DNA from: Leuctra nigra
Taxonomy: Eukaryota > Arthropoda > Insecta > Plecoptera > Leuctridae
Length of the DNA stretch: 64,000 bases
NCBI GenBank assembly: GCA_934045905.1
Contig: OW203769.1
Span: 27,950,817 to 28,014,816 of the forward strand
Direction of reading: 5' to 3'
Position numbers and translations under genes: made by a program. Below are positions 1-9,889 of this stretch, one piece after another. A model generated the notes under the pieces. The model was not told the DNA's origin and searched no databases. It saw only the letters and a program-made list of their open reading frames with translations. Numbering within the stretch: position 1 is the first letter of the stretch; the number at the start of each line of letters is the position of its first letter.

Positions 1-440
1 TAAAATGTTTTGAAGCTTGTTAATCCTGTCTGTTTCGCCCACTTGCTAATTACTTGAATCTTATCACTGACATTATCAACTCACCGGGCCCCTATTCTAG
101 ATATTATTATTCCTGTCACTTGAATTTCAATGCATAGTTAGTCGCCTGAAGTGGTCGCCTGTTGTTATTTTGTTAACTATACTCGAGCGCGACGTCTCTG
201 ATAATGTAAGTATACCTACCAGTGTACCTTCGTTCTTGTCAATAAATTACAATCGTATTATTTGTTGAAGAGTGAAGATGTACACTAAATTGGCAAAAGT
301 AAAAAAAAACAAAAAAAAAAAAATATATTGGAAAGCTAACGCGTCATCTAACTAGTGAGCTCTGATTTTTAATTGAACAAGGATTGATTGTCAAGGAACC
401 TGGCCAGCAACCAATCCTTCCTTTCGATCTACATACTGTT
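1..440. other. Anonymous AT-rich sequence
   Basis: No gene or clear repeat boundary is seen. A short A-rich tract lies at about 301-322. At about 438-462 the sequence ends in a motif (GGCCAAGTGTAC) resembling the terminal repeat of the TA-flanked MITE family found at 16482, 29796 and 39619, but no mate was found, so it is not called as an element. Confidence 0.5.
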
Positions 441-461
441 TTTACTTTGGCCAAGTGTACA

Positions 462-720
462 TAGTAAGTAAGTAAGTAAGTAAGTTTATTTCCATTTCAA
501 CATTACAAGTAATGTATACAAGCATTGTCAGTGACCCTTAAGCATAAATAATTATGCTTTGTCTTGGGTGTATGGAATTTATTATAATCTAATTTTACCA
601 TAATAAAGTATAGTCGCTATGAATAAATTAAAAGTAATTCATTCATTCTCAGTACATGGTTTCATTCATTCTAATACAAATAATAATAATAAGGAAAAAA
701 TCTATTATATTCTATTCTAT
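462..720 (-). other. LINE 3' UTR and simple-repeat tail
   Basis: This is the 3' untranslated region of the minus-strand retrotransposon whose reading frame ends at 721. Read on the minus strand it ends in an AATAAA-like sequence followed by five copies of a 4-bp TTAC-type repeat (plus strand 464-486, taag repeats). CR1/L2/Jockey-type LINEs often end in a short tandem repeat rather than long poly(A), so this is probably the true 3' terminus. No TSD could be paired with it. Confidence 0.7.
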
Positions 721-3700
721 TCAATCATTCATGTATTCATCTAAAGAGTAATATGCTTTATTAACTAGAAATGTTTTGAGTAAATACTTAAATCTATTAA
801 TGTCAGTTACATTTTTTATGTTCTCAGGTAGTTTGTTGTAAAGTTTGCATTTTATATAACTCGAGTTTTTTTGTGTTTGTTTTGTTCTATGATTTGAAGT
901 GTGAACGTGTGTTTTTGTTCTTGTGTCGTGTGAGTGTATGTCTTCGTTGAGTGCGTGTTGTTGAATGTTCTTTTTCGTAATGAGTATGCATTCGTATATG
1001 TATATGCTGTGTACTGTTAGGATTTTGTGTTTTATAAATTGGGGTTTGCAGTGTGGCTTGATGAAGGAATCTTTTTTGCTTTTAAGGCCTAAAATTGTTC
1101 TTACTGCTCGCTTTTGGAGTGTAAATATTTTTCGTATTTGGCTTGAGTTTCCCCATTGTTCGATTGCGTATCGGACGTGGGATTCAAAATTTGCATAGTA
1201 GGCAATTTTTGCTGTTTTTATATTAGTTGTTTGCCTTACAATTTTTAGGGCAAAGCATGCAGAGCTCAGTTTCTTTTTTAGAATTTCACAGTGGCGATTC
1301 CAGTTAAGCTTTCCATCAATGGTGATGCCGAGAAATTTTGTATTGTCTACTTTCTTTATTAATGAATTATCAAGATTGTTTCGAATTGAATCAAAGCTTT
1401 GGGGGTCAATATTTTTATTGTTAAAGAGAATGAAATTAGTTTTGTTTGAGTTTAAGACTAGCTTGTTGTCTTGGAACCAGTTTGTGGCATCCTCCATAAC
1501 CTTTTCTGCTCTTTTCTTAAGATCCTCTTTGCTATTTCCTTTTACTATGATGCTTGTATCATCCGCAAAGAGTTCTGCATTTTCTAGTGTATTTGGCAAG
1601 TCATTAATAAATATTATAAAAAGGAGTGGACCCAGAATCGATCCTTGTGGTACTCCTGTGGTAGTTAGAAGTGGCTCTGAAAGATATTTTGATTCTTTAT
1701 TGTGTACATTATTTGCGGTTATTTCAACATATTGGATTCTATTTGTAAGATAAGATTCAAGCAGTTTGTGAGCTATCCCTCTAATGCCGTACCTGTCTAA
1801 CTTTCTTAGCAGTGTGTCATGGTGTATGCAATCGAAAGCCTTTGTCAGGTCACAAAATATACCCATGACATGATCCTTTTCATCTATCCCTTTGATTACA
1901 TTATCTAAGAAGTTACCTATTGTATTATTTGTGGACTTGCCCCTTCTAAATCCATTCTGTTTGTTCGTTAAATGGTTTTCTAGTTCTAGGAATAATGTGA
2001 GTCTATTGTGTAATATTTTTTCAAGAATTTTAGATACTGCTGGTAACAGGGATATTGGACGATAGTTCCCTAATTTGTTCTTTTCCCCCTTTTTGAATAT
2101 TGGTATTATTTTGGAGATTTTTAATTTGTCTGGAAAAATTCCGTGTTCAATGCTAGAGTTGAATATGTCATTTAATGGTTGACTAATGTGCACAATGCAT
2201 TTCTTAATGAGAGATATCGGTATGCCATCTATACCGCTCGAGTGTTTATTTTTTAAGTTGTATGTTATATTTACAATTTCTTTTGGACAAGTTGCATGGA
2301 TAAAGATTGATTTGCTCGAGGTGTTTTCTAATACCGGCATATGTTTCAAAAATGCGTTATTGTTTGCAAGAGGATTGTCCGTTAGTTTTTTGGCAGCAGT
2401 AGCATATTCTTTATTGAAAGCATTCGATATTTGTGTGTGGTCCGTTATTATTACGTCTCTATCATCCAAAATTTTAATGTTTTCTGTTGGACGCATCTTA
2501 GTATTATTTTTATTTGTTTGAGTATTAATCGTATTCCAGATAAATTTTGATCGTGATTTTAAGTCGCATCTTTTGATTTTGTTGAGTATGTCTAGATTTT
2601 TTGCTGCTTTTAGGACCTTCTTGTATGTTTTTTTGTATGATTTATAATATGATTTTGTGAATTCACTCTGGAAATGTTTGTTCAGCTGAAATAGAAATTT
2701 TAAGTTAAGCCTTGATACTTTTATTCCATTTGTTATCCATTTAGATATTATTTGTCTTTGTTTGATTTTTAAAATTTTTAACGGGAAATGAAAGTCGAAT
2801 TTTTGTAGGAATATTTTTTCAAATGCACCGTATTTTTCATCAGGCGTAGATGAATCATAGACTTTGGACCAATCAGTTTCCTGAAGCGTTTCATTGAAAG
2901 ATTTGACGTTTTCTTCATTGAATTTTCTCCGTTTTAGAATTTTAGGTATTGGCTTATTTGAGTGGAGCTGTATTGATATTTTCTGTGCAGTGTGATCTGA
3001 GAGGCAGTTTTCAATAACCTCAGTTGAAAAGTTATGAGATGGTATGTTTGTTATTATGTTATCAATTGTAGAAGAGGTATTGTGAATTTGACTAAATCTT
3101 GTAGGTTCTGTTATTGTTGCCTTCATATTATATGACAGCAGAAGGTTAGTAATATTTCTTTGGGATGTTGAATCTTTGCTGAAGTCTACGTTGAAGTCGC
3201 CTAGGATTATTATATCTTTGTTTTCATTTGATGTTATGTTTTGTAATAATATATCAAGAGTATTTAGGAAGATGTCATAACTCCCCAGTGGCGAGCGATA
3301 AAGTGTAATAATTAGGAGGTTGCGACGGGTGTTTACAATTTCTATCCCTGTTATTTCTATATGTTTTTCTTGGCTTGATAAGTTAATATCTACCCTCGGT
3401 TTAACAGTATTCATTAGTAAATTGTTTATATATATAGCTACTCCTCCATGAATGTATTTCGATCTACAGAACGAATTTTGTAGTGTGAAATTGCATATGT
3501 TGAGGGATTCTATCTCATTGTTTTTTAGCCAATGTTCTGAAATACAAAGAATGTCGGTAGTTTCGCCTACAAGTGTTTGATTGTCAAGGAAAACTTCTAT
3601 GCTATTTTGTGCGCTTTTGAGACTTTGAACGTTTTGGTGTATAATGTGCAGGTGTTCTTGTGTATTGTCTCCGTGTTCATTTGTTTTTGTTTTTTTGCGT

Positions 3701-3762
3701 AGGTTGTTGTTTGTAGGTTGTGTAATTTGTGTAGTTTGTGTTTCCTCGTCCTCATAGTCGTG
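721..3762 (-). CDS. Non-LTR retrotransposon ORF2: endonuclease and reverse transcriptase
   Basis: ORF2 of a CR1/Jockey-group LINE; the protein nicks target DNA and reverse-transcribes the element's RNA at the nick. The frame is open for 1,013 codons from just after a TGA at 3763-3765 to the stop at 721; the first Met is at 3412-3414 (897 residues from there). That Met is unlikely to be the real start, because apurinic-endonuclease motifs lie upstream in the same frame: HQNVQSL near 3640, CISEHWL near 3535 and GGVAIYI near 3450. Downstream are the endonuclease LGDFNVD and SDH motifs, then reverse-transcriptase blocks: GIDGIPISLIKK, NYRPISLLPAVSKILEK, NGFRRGKST, CDLTKAFDCI, TGVPQGSILGPLLF and the catalytic FADD. 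The C-terminus keeps KFLGITID and a Cys/His-poor tail. There is no internal stop or frameshift, so the copy is young. Clade assignment within CR1/Jockey is inferred from motifs only. Confidence 0.93.
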   Translation of the reverse strand, partial: HDYEDEETQTTQITQPTNNNLRKKTKTNEHGDNTQEHLHIIHQNVQSLKSAQNSIEVFLDNQTLVGETTDILCISEHWLKNNEIESLNICNFTLQNSFCRSKYIHGGVAIYINNLLMNTVKPRVDINLSSQEKHIEITGIEIVNTRRNLLIITLYRSPLGSYDIFLNTLDILLQNITSNENKDIIILGDFNVDFSKDSTSQRNITNLLLSYNMKATITEPTRFSQIHNTSSTIDNIITNIPSHNFSTEVIENCLSDHTAQKISIQLHSNKPIPKILKRRKFNEENVKSFNETLQETDWSKVYDSSTPDEKYGAFEKIFLQKFDFHFPLKILKIKQRQIISKWITNGIKVSRLNLKFLFQLNKHFQSEFTKSYYKSYKKTYKKVLKAAKNLDILNKIKRCDLKSRSKFIWNTINTQTNKNNTKMRPTENIKILDDRDVIITDHTQISNAFNKEYATAAKKLTDNPLANNNAFLKHMPVLENTSSKSIFIHATCPKEIVNITYNLKNKHSSGIDGIPISLIKKCIVHISQPLNDIFNSSIEHGIFPDKLKISKIIPIFKKGEKNKLGNYRPISLLPAVSKILEKILHNRLTLFLELENHLTNKQNGFRRGKSTNNTIGNFLDNVIKGIDEKDHVMGIFCDLTKAFDCIHHDTLLRKLDRYGIRGIAHKLLESYLTNRIQYVEITANNVHNKESKYLSEPLLTTTGVPQGSILGPLLFIIFINDLPNTLENAELFADDTSIIVKGNSKEDLKKRAEKVMEDATNWFQDNKLVLNSNKTNFILFNNKNIDPQSFDSIRNNLDNSLIKKVDNTKFLGITIDGKLNWNRHCEILKKKLSSACFALKIVRQTTNIKTAKIAYYANFESHVRYAIEQWGNSSQIRKIFTLQKRAVRTILGLKSKKDSFIKPHCKPQFIKHKILTVHSIYIYECILITKKNIQQHALNEDIHSHDTRTKTHVHTSNHRTKQTQKNSSYIKCKLYNKLPENIKNVTDINRFKYLLKTFLVNKAYYSLDEYMND

Positions 3763-4020
3763 TCAGTATGACGTCAAGACTTTCGGTGTTTTCTTCCGTT
3801 GGGGGCGAAGTTCAGGGATTTTTTTTATAGCACCCTGTGCTTTCCCGGGGTTGGTCCTCGTTGCCTGTGTTGTCGATGCTGTCGATGTTCTCTTAGCTGT
3901 GGCCGATGATGGCTGCCCAGCTTTCTTCTCTGGGATGACGTTTCCCGACGATTTTCTTGCCGATGTTTGTGGCTTGGTCCCCGGGCTTGGCATCTTCGTC
4001 TTCAAAGTTTCACCTGCTTT
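3763..4020 (-). pseudogene. LINE ORF1 C-terminal remnant, in frame with ORF2
   Basis: A frame open on the minus strand from 4077 ends at the TGA at 3763-3765, in the same frame as ORF2 that follows. From about residue 28 it is Lys/Pro/Ser/Thr-rich and basic (for example TKPQTSARKSSG and ELRPQRKKTPKV), as expected for an RNA-binding ORF1 tail or an interdomain linker. Composition becomes AT-rich above about 4020, where I place the 5' truncation. No zinc knuckle or RRM is visible because the N-terminal part is missing. Either ORF1 ends here and ORF2 begins by reinitiation, or one fused ORF was interrupted by the TGA. Confidence 0.6.
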
Positions 4021-4117
4021 TGTTAGTAGGCATAGGCAAATTATAGGAAATTGTGCCCAAAAACTAACTGGACTCAAAGCTGAAAGAAGGGAAATAAAGT
4101 CGCGTCAAAAATTAGTT

Positions 4118-4653
4118 GGTGCTGCAAGCGCGAGCGATTTTGCTGCTTTTTGTAGACACTCTTTGCGATACGATTGGAGACGAAACGGGTAGACCAAATT
4201 ATTTAAAATTTTAATCGTGATCAGATAAAAAACAAACTTAGGGTTATCCCTTGGTACATTTTTAATTTTTTGTTTCGTTAATTAGTACTAATAATTAGTG
4301 GCTTTTTGGTGAAAAATTAGCTGTTTTCTTGTCTCCCTGGCCGCCGTATAAAATTAAATTTCAAAAATGTGCCAAGTGATAACCCTAAGTTTGTCTTTCA
4401 TCGAATCATGATTAAAATTTGAGATCAATTGGTTCACGGGTTTGGTCTCCAATCGTATCGCAAATTTCATCGTTTTGCGCGGTTTTGTTGAATAACCGGC
4501 GCCTAATTAACGATGCAATATGCAAAAATGAAAAAGTGCTACTAATATGCAATCAGAGTGATCATGTGAACATCCTGTAAAAGTTACACTAGCTTATGAA
4601 ACAATTTTTCTCTCTAAATTTTCTAAAACGGCCGAGCGCTAGTATCACCTTAA
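4118..4653 (+). mobile_element. TTAA-flanked MITE, family A, copy 1
   Basis: About 536 bp, one of four copies (others 20789-21325, 37231-37767, 50755-51253). Ends are GGTGCTGCAAGCG and the inverse of GGTGATACTAGCGC, with TTAA at the right end (4650-4653). The inside is a long imperfect inverted repeat: GATACGATTGGAGAC and its complement, and CTTAGGGTTATCCCTTGG facing a diverged complement. No coding capacity. The left TTAA has been lost or mutated. TTAA duplication is typical of piggyBac-type transposases, so it is probably a non-autonomous piggyBac-like element. Confidence 0.8.
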
Positions 4654-5591
4654 TATTTGTTCACAATGTTCATGTAACCTATCAGTTGAAAAGTGATGAC
4701 GATAGGAACTATTCTGTCCCATGTTTATCTGCGAGGTGCACCTTATCTCTTGTGACCACTCCTAGCCGACATATGCACGGCAAGACGCCCCGCTAGTGTC
4801 AGTAGCGAGCTGTCTGCCGGGCTGTTATCAGTGCCTATCAGCTGCGAGGTAGAGCGAGGTCACCGCCAAGGTCAAGTCGCTGACCACTCTGTGATCGATG
4901 TTGCATTGCACGGCTTCGTTTAGCGACTGCCGTCAAGGTCATACGCCGGTTTGTTTACTACTTGGCGTAGCAAGTTGGTTTGCCGTAGTTTTCCTCAGTC
5001 GAGCGGCAAATGATGCGAAGGTGACCTAACTGCCCATCCACTCTCCGACCACCCTTACCTATTCGCCATAATCTCCTCAGACATATAATCTTCCTAGATA
5101 TATCATCATAATAATCATCGCCAATGCTTATTTGCAGAACTGTAAAATCCGATTAGGTACCTTATCAATTTATAGAATAGAAATTAAAATTAACATTTTG
5201 TAACAGAATTACCTACGGCATACACATTACCTTTCATGTCCTTGAATTCAACGGTCAGTTGAGTTGTTTAATTGTCAGTTTGGCGGGATTAGAAAGAAGA
5301 TATTGATGTCGTAAAATGGTGGGTGTTGAGCGAAATGAAAGAAGAACACTCATTTGAATTTGTGAGTGGAGAAAATCAGATTTTTCTCGTGGAAGGAAAA
5401 CAACATCTTTAAATGCCGCTACTTTGTATCTTGATGAGCACTTATTTGTTCAGTGCTGCAAGTTTGTTATTCTCTTGAAATGTTGTTTTTACCTAAATGA
5501 ATTGAGTGGGGCTTCCCTTGTCCACCAGTCATAAGCCGAGCCTGGATAGTTTAATACTCTTTTAGAGTAATACTCTTCTAAACTAGTGTAT
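4654..5591. other. No feature recognised
   Basis: A moderately GC-rich block (about 4720-5040) followed by AT-rich sequence. No long frame, RNA gene or repeat with definable ends was seen. Confidence 0.4.
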
Positions 5592-5893
5592 AGTTCCTGT
5601 GTTACGGAACAGGTTGGGTGAGTGGTTAACGCTCTTAACTTGTATTCCGGAGGCCCGGGTTCGATTCCCGCGGCTGTCCTTCCTGACTGGGATTTTTTCG
5701 TGGTATTTCCCTCAGTCGACAGGCAATGCTGGGAAGGTACCCTACTAATAGGCCACGCCTCCTTCCCACTTTCCATCATTACCTACTCTTCACCATCATC
5801 TCCCAATCATCATCATAATCATTCATCCGTCGCCATTAGCCTCGCTGCAGAACAGTGCGACGTTAAGCCCCAGACAAAAAAGTTCCTGTGTTA
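5592..5893 (+). mobile_element. tRNA-derived SINE, full length, with 13-bp TSD
   Basis: The SINE body runs 5605-5880 and is flanked by perfect 13-bp direct repeats AGTTCCTGTGTTA (5592-5604 and 5881-5893). The 5' part has pol III promoter boxes: an A-box-like GGGTGAGTGGTTAACGCT near 5615 and a perfect B box GGTTCGATTCC near 5660. The body carries a conserved segment (GCCACGCCTCCTTCCCAC), a CATC/ATCAT-rich stretch, and ends CGACGTTAAGCCCC plus a short A-rich tail. Transcription by pol III and mobilisation in trans by a LINE are inferred from this structure. At least nine diverged or truncated relatives occur in the window. Confidence 0.9.
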
Positions 5894-5911
5894 TCATGTC
5901 ATGTACAGTGA

Positions 5912-6442
5912 GATGTTCCTTGACAATCGGAGCTCGAGTTAGCAATTTAGACTTGAAGGTGAGACCAAATCATTTTCAGACAATCGATTACTTCTTACCG
6001 TTTTATCTTTTGTTGAGTGTATACAGTGAGATTCAGAAGAAAGCGGTCGGTGTGCACACTGCCTGGCACAGGGGCACTACGACCGCTTTCCGATTACTTC
6101 TTACCGTTTTATCTTTTGTTGAGTGTACAGTGAGATTCAGAAGAAAGCGGTCGTAGTGCCCCTGTGCACACTGCCTGGCACAGGGGCACTACGACCGCTT
6201 TCCGATTACTTCTTACCGTTTTATCTTTTGTTGAGTGTACAGTGAGATTCAGAAGAAAGCGGTCGTAGTGCCCCTGTGCCAGGCAGTGTGCACAGGGGCA
6301 CTACGACCGCTTTCTTCTGAATCTCACTGTATACACTCAACAAAAGATAAAACGGTAAGAAGTAATCGGATTGTCTGAAAATGATTTGGTCTCACCTTCA
6401 AGTCTAAATTGCTAACTCGAGCTCCGATTGTCAAGGAACATC
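5912..6442. mobile_element. Long-arm foldback element with internal tandem hairpins
   Basis: A 531-bp palindrome. The outer arms, beginning GATGTTCCTTGACAATCGG and ending in its complement, are almost identical over more than 100 bp, with one base inserted near the inner TTACTTCTTACCG. The centre holds about 2.5 tandem copies of a 103-115-bp unit that itself contains the inverted pair AAAGCGGTCGTAGTGCCCCT / complement. It begins 18 bp after the SINE's right TSD. No TSD was identified. Near-identity of the arms means either recent insertion or arm-to-arm gene conversion. Confidence 0.8.
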
Positions 6443-6894
6443 CCTGCCTTATGTTTTGCCGATGCGTATATCTAAGTATCGTGAGTCATCACTAAGTAAA
6501 GATCCATTCATGAAAGTGTCACCTCGAAGTTGTTGAATGAACGCCGGCTCTCTTGCAGCGGGGTTTACTGCGTGAAACCATAGTGTGTTCCACTTGTAAA
6601 ACTATAAAAGTCACCAGTCGGACGCGTTTTACACTAATTGGAACGCGTCGGGTTTTATTCGCTCTTTGTGACATTTTCAGTAGCATTCTCGCAGCGGAGA
6701 GTTTAATTACACTTTATAGAACGTGTGTTTTGCGTACGACTGTATTTTTAGAGGCTCTTTCTATGATTATTTTTAAGCTACGAGTCTAATGAAAAGAGCT
6801 TTCTATAAAGTTTCTGAACGTTTGGTTTCTGAACGCCTGTTAGGTGAATAAAATAGCAATTTGGTTCAGGCAGTAGCAGTACGTAACGCTTTGG
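6443..6894. other. No feature recognised
   Basis: Mixed-composition sequence with only short random frames and no repeat boundary. Confidence 0.4.
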
Positions 6895-7020
6895 ATGTGT
6901 ATGGTCAAGGAAATTAGATGGTAAAACTCTATCTCTCTCTGCTCCATATAAAAACATGTTTATGCTATGTGTCAGAGAGAGACAGAGTATGAACCATCTA
7001 GTTTCCCTGACTGTACACAC
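6895..7020. mobile_element. Short palindromic MITE
   Basis: A ~125-bp inverted repeat. The left arm GTGTATGGTCAAGGAAATTA pairs imperfectly with a right arm ending CCTGACTGTACACAC, and the inner halves contain complementary TCTCTCTC / GAGAGAGA tracts. No coding content. A TSD was not resolved because the right side abuts a SINE fragment. Confidence 0.6.
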
Positions 7021-7140
7021 CGGATCGCGGGTTTAAATCCCCCGACTGAGATATTCCATGATTACCTCCGTCGAGAGCAAATGCTGTGAAGGTTTCCTAC
7101 TTTTTGGCCACGTCCGTCTCCTTCCCACCGTTTGGTGAAT
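7021..7140 (+). mobile_element. SINE fragment (tRNA-derived family)
   Basis: A degenerate B box (GGGTTTAAATCCC) is followed by the family body: TCGAGAGCAAATGCTGTGAAGG, then GGCCACGTCCGTCTCCTTCC. It aligns with the full-length SINE at 5605. Both the 5' head and the 3' CGTTAAGCC end are missing. Confidence 0.65.
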
Positions 7141-7371
7141 AAAAGTACCTACCATGACGAAATCTCCCAACACTAAATTGTTTATAGGTAAATACAAATG
7201 CTAGGTATCCGTTTTAAAGAAAATGTATGGAGATTTTTTCAATACGAGTATCGAATGATTTTTTTAAATTAACTTAACGTGGCTATCTATAGGTGAGACA
7301 TGACTTCATAAATTCCGAAAATATTTAATTTCTTGCCTTCAAATTGAAAATATTCTTGTGTTTATTATGTA
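7141..7371. other. AT-rich spacer
   Basis: Nothing recognised between the SINE fragment and the Helitron-like element. Confidence 0.4.
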
Positions 7372-8373
7372 CTAGGAAAACGCTCAGTGTAACGCGTTGA
7401 TGAGCGAGCACAGAACATGCAACATCCCCATAGTAACGATGCACTACACGGCACAAGACGATTTTCTCTGCAATTTTTCAATCTCCATAATACTCTAGAT
7501 GAATAACAGATCCTTGTGTCGTGAAGTCTAACCTACATACCTTCTCCAGAAATCTCTTGTGACATCCTATACTAAACTCGTAAAATTACAATTAATACTT
7601 GACTGATTGGGCTTACAATATGTAAAATTTAATATTAAATTGGTCTTGATCACCATGCAAAATTTGAACTTAATGTGAACATTTTTATTGTCGACCAATC
7701 AGAAGACATTATTTAAACTTAAACCAATAGAGGATTTGGCCTTCGTACTGCATCCGATTTATGCGCTAGCTCAAATATGCTTTCATTTTACTGTACATTG
7801 TGGATAGCTTGGCTGCTCTACAGGCCTTGCCTTGGAACAGAAGCTTAAAGAAGGCAGGGATGACAATTTAGTATCATTTTTCAAGATTATGGAATAAAAT
7901 TACCTTAAAATGACAAATTTTTTGAAAATAACGACAGATTAGACTGAAAATTGGCAAAAATATCTACAGTGTTGGTACCAATGACCACGCGAAGTTTTAA
8001 GTTGATCGGTCAATCTGTTCTAGTTTAAATGTCAAAAATCACATGAAAAATGGTTTTAAATTTGAACCAATAGGAGGATTTGGTTGAAACTTTTTATGAT
8101 TGGGTACAATGTTGGTTGCAATGTTTTTGCTAAATTTCAAATTGATCGAAGCAACCAATCGAAAGATAATTTTTTTTAAATTTGAACCAATCACGGGAGC
8201 CCGTTCAAAAACGATCCCAGGGACCGCATAGAGTACGTTAGTATGTACAAAATTTCAGATCGATTGCTTGAGCGGTTAGACCTGGGCTGTGACCACAAAA
8301 CAAAAAAAAAAAAAAACACACACAGAGAAAGTGCCATAAGAGTACCGTGGTGACGCTCGCTACGCTCGCTCAA
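7372..8373 (-). mobile_element. Helitron-like non-autonomous element, copy 1
   Basis: A 1.0-kb sequence sharing both ends and much of its interior with 61783-62705. Read on the minus strand it begins TTGAGCGAGCGTAGCGAGCG and ends TTTTCCTAG. The terminal CTAG is preceded by a 6-bp stem (CGCTCA / TGAGCG) with an internal AACGCGTT. Host bases flanking it are A on the 5' side and T on the 3' side, without TSD. CTRR ends, a subterminal hairpin and A/T insertion are Helitron hallmarks, but the usual 5' TC is absent, so the class is tentative. The interior is non-coding, with repeated TTGAACCAAT-type and CAGATCGATTGG-type blocks and an A-rich tract. Confidence 0.65.
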
Positions 8374-8471
8374 TTATTTGTATCCCGTCTTTTTAACTTT
8401 GATCATCTCATTTTCGTAGACTTCCATTAAGAGTCTACGATACTTGATGAAATCCATGTTTTATGAAGCAC

Positions 8472-8780
8472 AAAAAGGCGGCCCCTACTTTTTTCTAAAC
8501 GGCTTTACCGATTGTCTTCAAATTTTCACAGATTATAGATAAATAATAAATCTGTGCCTCTAGTGGGCCAAAAGTGTTATTTTTTGTTCAGAATTTTCAG
8601 GGCAGTGGTGCCAAAAAGACTAATATATTGCCCATGTTAGCACTTCTTCAAAACGAGAAAAAACATTTTTTATTATTTTTTTGGATCACTAGAGGCACAG
8701 ATTTACTCTTTATCTCGATGCTGTTAAATTTTGAAAGCAATCGGTCAAGCCGTTAAGAAAAAAGTAGGGGCCGCCTTTTT
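8472..8780. mobile_element. Palindromic MITE with ~30-bp inverted ends
   Basis: A 309-bp element whose ends AAAAAGGCGGCCCCTACTTT are exact inverted copies. Arms continue imperfectly through the paired AACGGCTT / AAGCCGTT and CACAGATT...CTGTGCCTCTAGTG / complement blocks. Non-coding. TSD not resolved, superfamily unknown. Confidence 0.75.
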
Positions 8781-9889
8781 ATGGTTTTTTGTGGTTTTCA
8801 ATATTTGAATTAAAATAACTTACTTCACAGCAGTATATGCAACATGCAACACACGATTAAATGTCACAAATGTCACGTACAACCCATAGCTAATGCATTT
8901 TCATGCATTTTTAAGATTTTTTTCACATCGGAATCGAAATTTTCTGCGAGTCCTGTCGACTCTTAACGTTGCTCGTTTCAGACAATCATTTTCTTTCGAG
9001 GTACCGTTTATTATTTGTTCGAGTGTACCTAACAGAACATTGAAATACTGACCCTGGAATAACATCTGTAAGCTTGTGTTTACGTTGGACCGCGTTGCGT
9101 GAATGAATCATCCCAGCTGCAGATGTCATCTCGCGTTATTCTCGCAGCATCCCGTGTATCATTCAGTTATTTGTACGGAGTCTCCGGCCGATGGACGGAA
9201 ATACTGCTTACCTGCTACTTGCGTCGCACGCGGATCAGCTGAAATAGAAAGTGCCCAGAGAAATGTCCGCGGCCACTATTAACCATTAGTCGCCGCAGAT
9301 GCCTTCAATGAATATCGTAAGCCAAAGAAGTACCTAGGTATCAACGACAGTGTATACAGCAAAATATAGAGAAGAAAAATAGCAAAATTGTCACTAAATA
9401 GTTGCATTTGACTATTATTGTTAAATAGGTTTCACTCTAGTCATAATTCTGCTATTTTGCATTTGCTCTTCTTCATGTTTTTCAGTTATGTTTTGGTCCT
9501 ACTATTTTTGAGAAGGAGCCTCGCGCGATTCAGATGTTGATTGACATCAATCAACAAAACATTATCTTTCAGCCACGGCTTACGATTAATAATCGATTAC
9601 CTACTTCTTCCCACTATTTGGCAACTAATGAATCCATCTTCGACCAATGTGTTTACCTCTCTGTATGTTATAATTAGAGCAAGACCCGACGTATTTGCTC
9701 TGTCTCTGCTCTGTATTGATACTAAGTTCGAGGCGTCTGTATTGTGGGCTCATCGACAGCGTTGAAACTAATACCGTGTTATCCGAGTCAACAGAACTAG
9801 GATGAGTCCAAAGCCGTGTAATTGCCGGTGTTAGCTGACTGTTAATCAGCCTGGTTTGCTGCGAACGACCAATCAGAGATCAAGGCTGC
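8781..9889. other. Mostly anonymous sequence
   Basis: No gene. A weak imperfect inverted repeat around 9355-9495 (ATAGCAAAAT...ATTTTGC) may be an old MITE but is too degenerate to call. Confidence 0.35.

Noticed and set aside
965..2521. Plus-strand frames of 77-144 codons over 1-2.5 kb
   Set aside because: They are antisense shadows of the LINE reverse-transcriptase frame.
4118..4653. Homing-endonuclease site suggested by AGGGATAAC in the TTAA element
   Set aside because: Only about nine bases agree with the I-SceI-type site and the motif is part of the element's own inverted repeat.
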